A stretch of DNA of 64,000 nucleotides from Petrimonas sulfuriphila (GTDB lineage Bacteria; Bacteroidota; Bacteroidia; Bacteroidales; Dysgonomonadaceae): the NCBI GenBank assembly GCA_038561985.1, contig CP073276.1, positions 620,001 through 684,000 on the forward strand, in the 5' to 3' direction. Shown here one piece after another: positions 62,793-64,000 of the stretch. The position numbers were made by a program, and so were the translations under genes. Under the pieces are notes generated by a model. It did no database searches. It worked only from the letters and a program-made list of their open reading frames with translations, and was not told where the DNA came from. How positions within the stretch are numbered: the first letter of the stretch is position 1; each line of letters opens with the position of its first letter.

Positions 62793-63830
62793 ATGTTAGA
62801 TAATAATATGAATTATAGATTTGAAATTGGTATAGAAGAGGAAGAATGGAGTAATTTTTTGCAAAATAATACTCAAGCAAATATTTTTCAATCTCTTGAA
62901 TACTATAAATCACAAATAAATAATAAATCAAGTGAACCAATAACATTTTTTGTATATGAAAATGAGAAGATAGTTGGACTTGCCTTAGGAATTATCTTTA
63001 GCAATGGTGGTAGATTAGGAAAAAGACTAACATCAAGAGCCATAATAATTGGAGGTCCTGTACTGTCTGATGAAAATGATATTGCAATATTAGGATATTT
63101 TCTTAATGAAATAAAAAAATATCTTAAAAATAAGGTAGTTTACTTGGAATTCCGTAATATATGGGATACTTCTATATATAAAAATATATTTATTGATAAT
63201 GGATTTAGTTATGAAGAACATTTAGACATTCTGATAGATTTGAGAAAGACAGAGGATGAACTATGGAATAGCATGACTAAAGATAGGAAAAAAAGCATAA
63301 ATAAGGGTCAAAGAGAATTAGAAATCCGGATAATTGATGAACAAAGCGATTATCAGATAGACTTAATATATAATCTACTTAAAATAGTTTATAATCGAGT
63401 TAAATTACCTCTACCGTCAAAAATGTTTTTTTCAAGTATAATAAGAAACTTAGATCCGCTGGGGTACATTAAAATATTTGGAGCATATCGCGACAGTAAA
63501 TTAATAGGTGTTAGGTTAGTATTTTGCTATAATAAAATGATTTACGACTGGTATGCAGGAGCCGATGATGATTTTTTAGAATACAGACCTAATGATATTT
63601 TAATATGGAATATTTTAAAATGGGGAGGCGAAAATGGATACGAGGTTTTTGATTTTGGAGGTGCAGGTAAACCCAATATTCCTTATGGTGTAAGAGATTA
63701 TAAATTAAAATTTGGAGGTCAATTAGTTTGTTTTGGACGTTATCAATATGTTTTTAAACCAATAATCATGACTTTCGGACGATTAGCAATAAAAATAAAA
63801 GATGGCTTACTCAAACATACAAAACGGTAA
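62793..63830 (+). CDS. FemAB/GNAT-like acyl or aminoacyl transferase
   Basis: A 345-aa protein resembling the double-GNAT FemAB/BioF2-like family: NIFQSLEYYKS, DLRKTEDELWNSMTKDRKKSINKG, GVRLVFCYNKMIYDWYAGADDD and DFGGAGKPN near the end. FemAB enzymes transfer amino acids from aminoacyl-tRNA to peptidoglycan; relatives in polysaccharide loci may add amino acids or acyl groups to sugars. It is the most AT-rich gene in the window. It overlaps the next gene by 29 bp in another frame. An alternative start MNYRF (62808) is possible. Confidence 0.65.
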   Translation: MLDNNMNYRFEIGIEEEEWSNFLQNNTQANIFQSLEYYKSQINNKSSEPITFFVYENEKIVGLALGIIFSNGGRLGKRLTSRAIIIGGPVLSDENDIAILGYFLNEIKKYLKNKVVYLEFRNIWDTSIYKNIFIDNGFSYEEHLDILIDLRKTEDELWNSMTKDRKKSINKGQRELEIRIIDEQSDYQIDLIYNLLKIVYNRVKLPLPSKMFFSSIIRNLDPLGYIKIFGAYRDSKLIGVRLVFCYNKMIYDWYAGADDDFLEYRPNDILIWNILKWGGENGYEVFDFGGAGKPNIPYGVRDYKLKFGGQLVCFGRYQYVFKPIIMTFGRLAIKIKDGLLKHTKR

Positions 63831-64000
63831 AAAAAAGTGCTTGTTTTCACGGATTAAGATTAAGATAGGGAAAATGTTAGCACAGCGTTTCCCCTATAAC
63901 AGCATTCGTGTAAAGGGTTTAAAATATTGTGGTTTTGAAATTGGCGATAAGGTTTATATCGGCAGTGATTTGATAGTAGCTAGTATTATTTCGGAAACAG
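63802..64000 (+). CDS. hexapeptide-repeat acyltransferase, N-terminal part
   Basis: An open frame from ATG 63802 runs off the right edge (66 codons visible). After a basic start it reads MLAQRFPYNSIRVKGLKYCGFEIGDKVYIGSDL, the pattern with which left-handed beta-helix O-acetyltransferases of surface-polysaccharide loci begin. Most of the catalytic repeats are outside. The start inside the FemAB-like gene is uncertain; an internal ATG at 63874 is an alternative. Confidence 0.55.
   Translation, partial: MAYSNIQNGKKKCLFSRIKIKIGKMLAQRFPYNSIRVKGLKYCGFEIGDKVYIGSDLIVASIISET

Overview
The window is from a Gram-negative Bacteroidota chromosome, order Bacteroidales. A Dysgonomonadaceae- or Porphyromonadaceae-like host is my inference. 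The evidence is promoters of the Bacteroides type (TTG about 20 nt upstream of TAnnTTTG, seen at 5176-5206, 17997-18028 and 45202-45232), five TonB-dependent receptors, a DUF4249 receptor partner, DUF4494, a PG0541-type transporter-associated protein, and almost no Shine-Dalgarno sequences apart from two conspicuous exceptions.

Layout. 1-4.3 kb: end of a sialic-acid/amino-sugar operon (GH20 hexosaminidase fragment, NanM-like kelch lipoprotein, MFS transporter, N-acetylneuraminate lyase). 4.4-13.45 kb: outer-membrane barrel, LytS-type histidine kinase, LytTR regulator, then a TolC/adaptor/RND pump with a small PG0541-type protein. 13.45-18 kb, mostly minus strand: acetyl-CoA synthetase, DnaJ, GrpE, HD-domain protein. 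18-20.9 kb: small His-rich protein and a TonB receptor. 20.9-22.85 kb: complete-looking group II intron with an RT/maturase lacking a recognisable endonuclease domain. 22.9-28.2 kb: TonB receptor/DUF4249 pair, a probably frameshifted small lipoprotein, a ParE-type toxin-antitoxin pair, and an ECF sigma-factor remnant. 28.2-33.6 kb: OxyR with a dihydroorotate-dehydrogenase-like flavoprotein, PLP-binding YggS, DUF4494, DUF554 membrane protein, APC permease. 33.6-43 kb: TonB receptor, lipoprotein plus radical SAM/SPASM enzyme, PncA with a HipA-like kinase and DUF3037, DUF486, murein-peptide recycling pair (epimerase and NlpC/P60), and an exported-looking isoaspartyl methyltransferase. 43-51.9 kb: BtuB-like receptor, then a MacAB-type ABC/adaptor/TolC operon ending in a DUF2807 protein. 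52-64 kb: start of a surface-polysaccharide locus (WbpA-B-D-E homologues for a diacetamido uronic acid, initiating sugar transferase, flippase, glycosyltransferases, polymerase, FemAB-like transferase, hexapeptide acyltransferase cut by the window end).

Most notable observations. (1) The promoters of the barrel gene and of the RND operon, on either side of the LytTR regulator, share a 42-bp element (30/42 identical by eye). In both, two 9-bp LytTR-like half-sites start 21 bp apart and the second starts 43 bp upstream of an identical TACCTTTG box, which predicts a local regulon. (2) A lipoprotein overlaps a radical SAM/SPASM gene by ATGA and is a candidate substrate or partner. (3) A PncA/HipA-like kinase/DUF3037 overlapping cassette. 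(4) A protein-isoaspartate methyltransferase with a lipoprotein signal, whose start is fixed by promoter and Shine-Dalgarno evidence. (5) A Shine-Dalgarno-led 31-codon leader ORF overlapping the first polysaccharide gene. I see no CRISPR array, tRNA, rRNA or complete insertion sequence.
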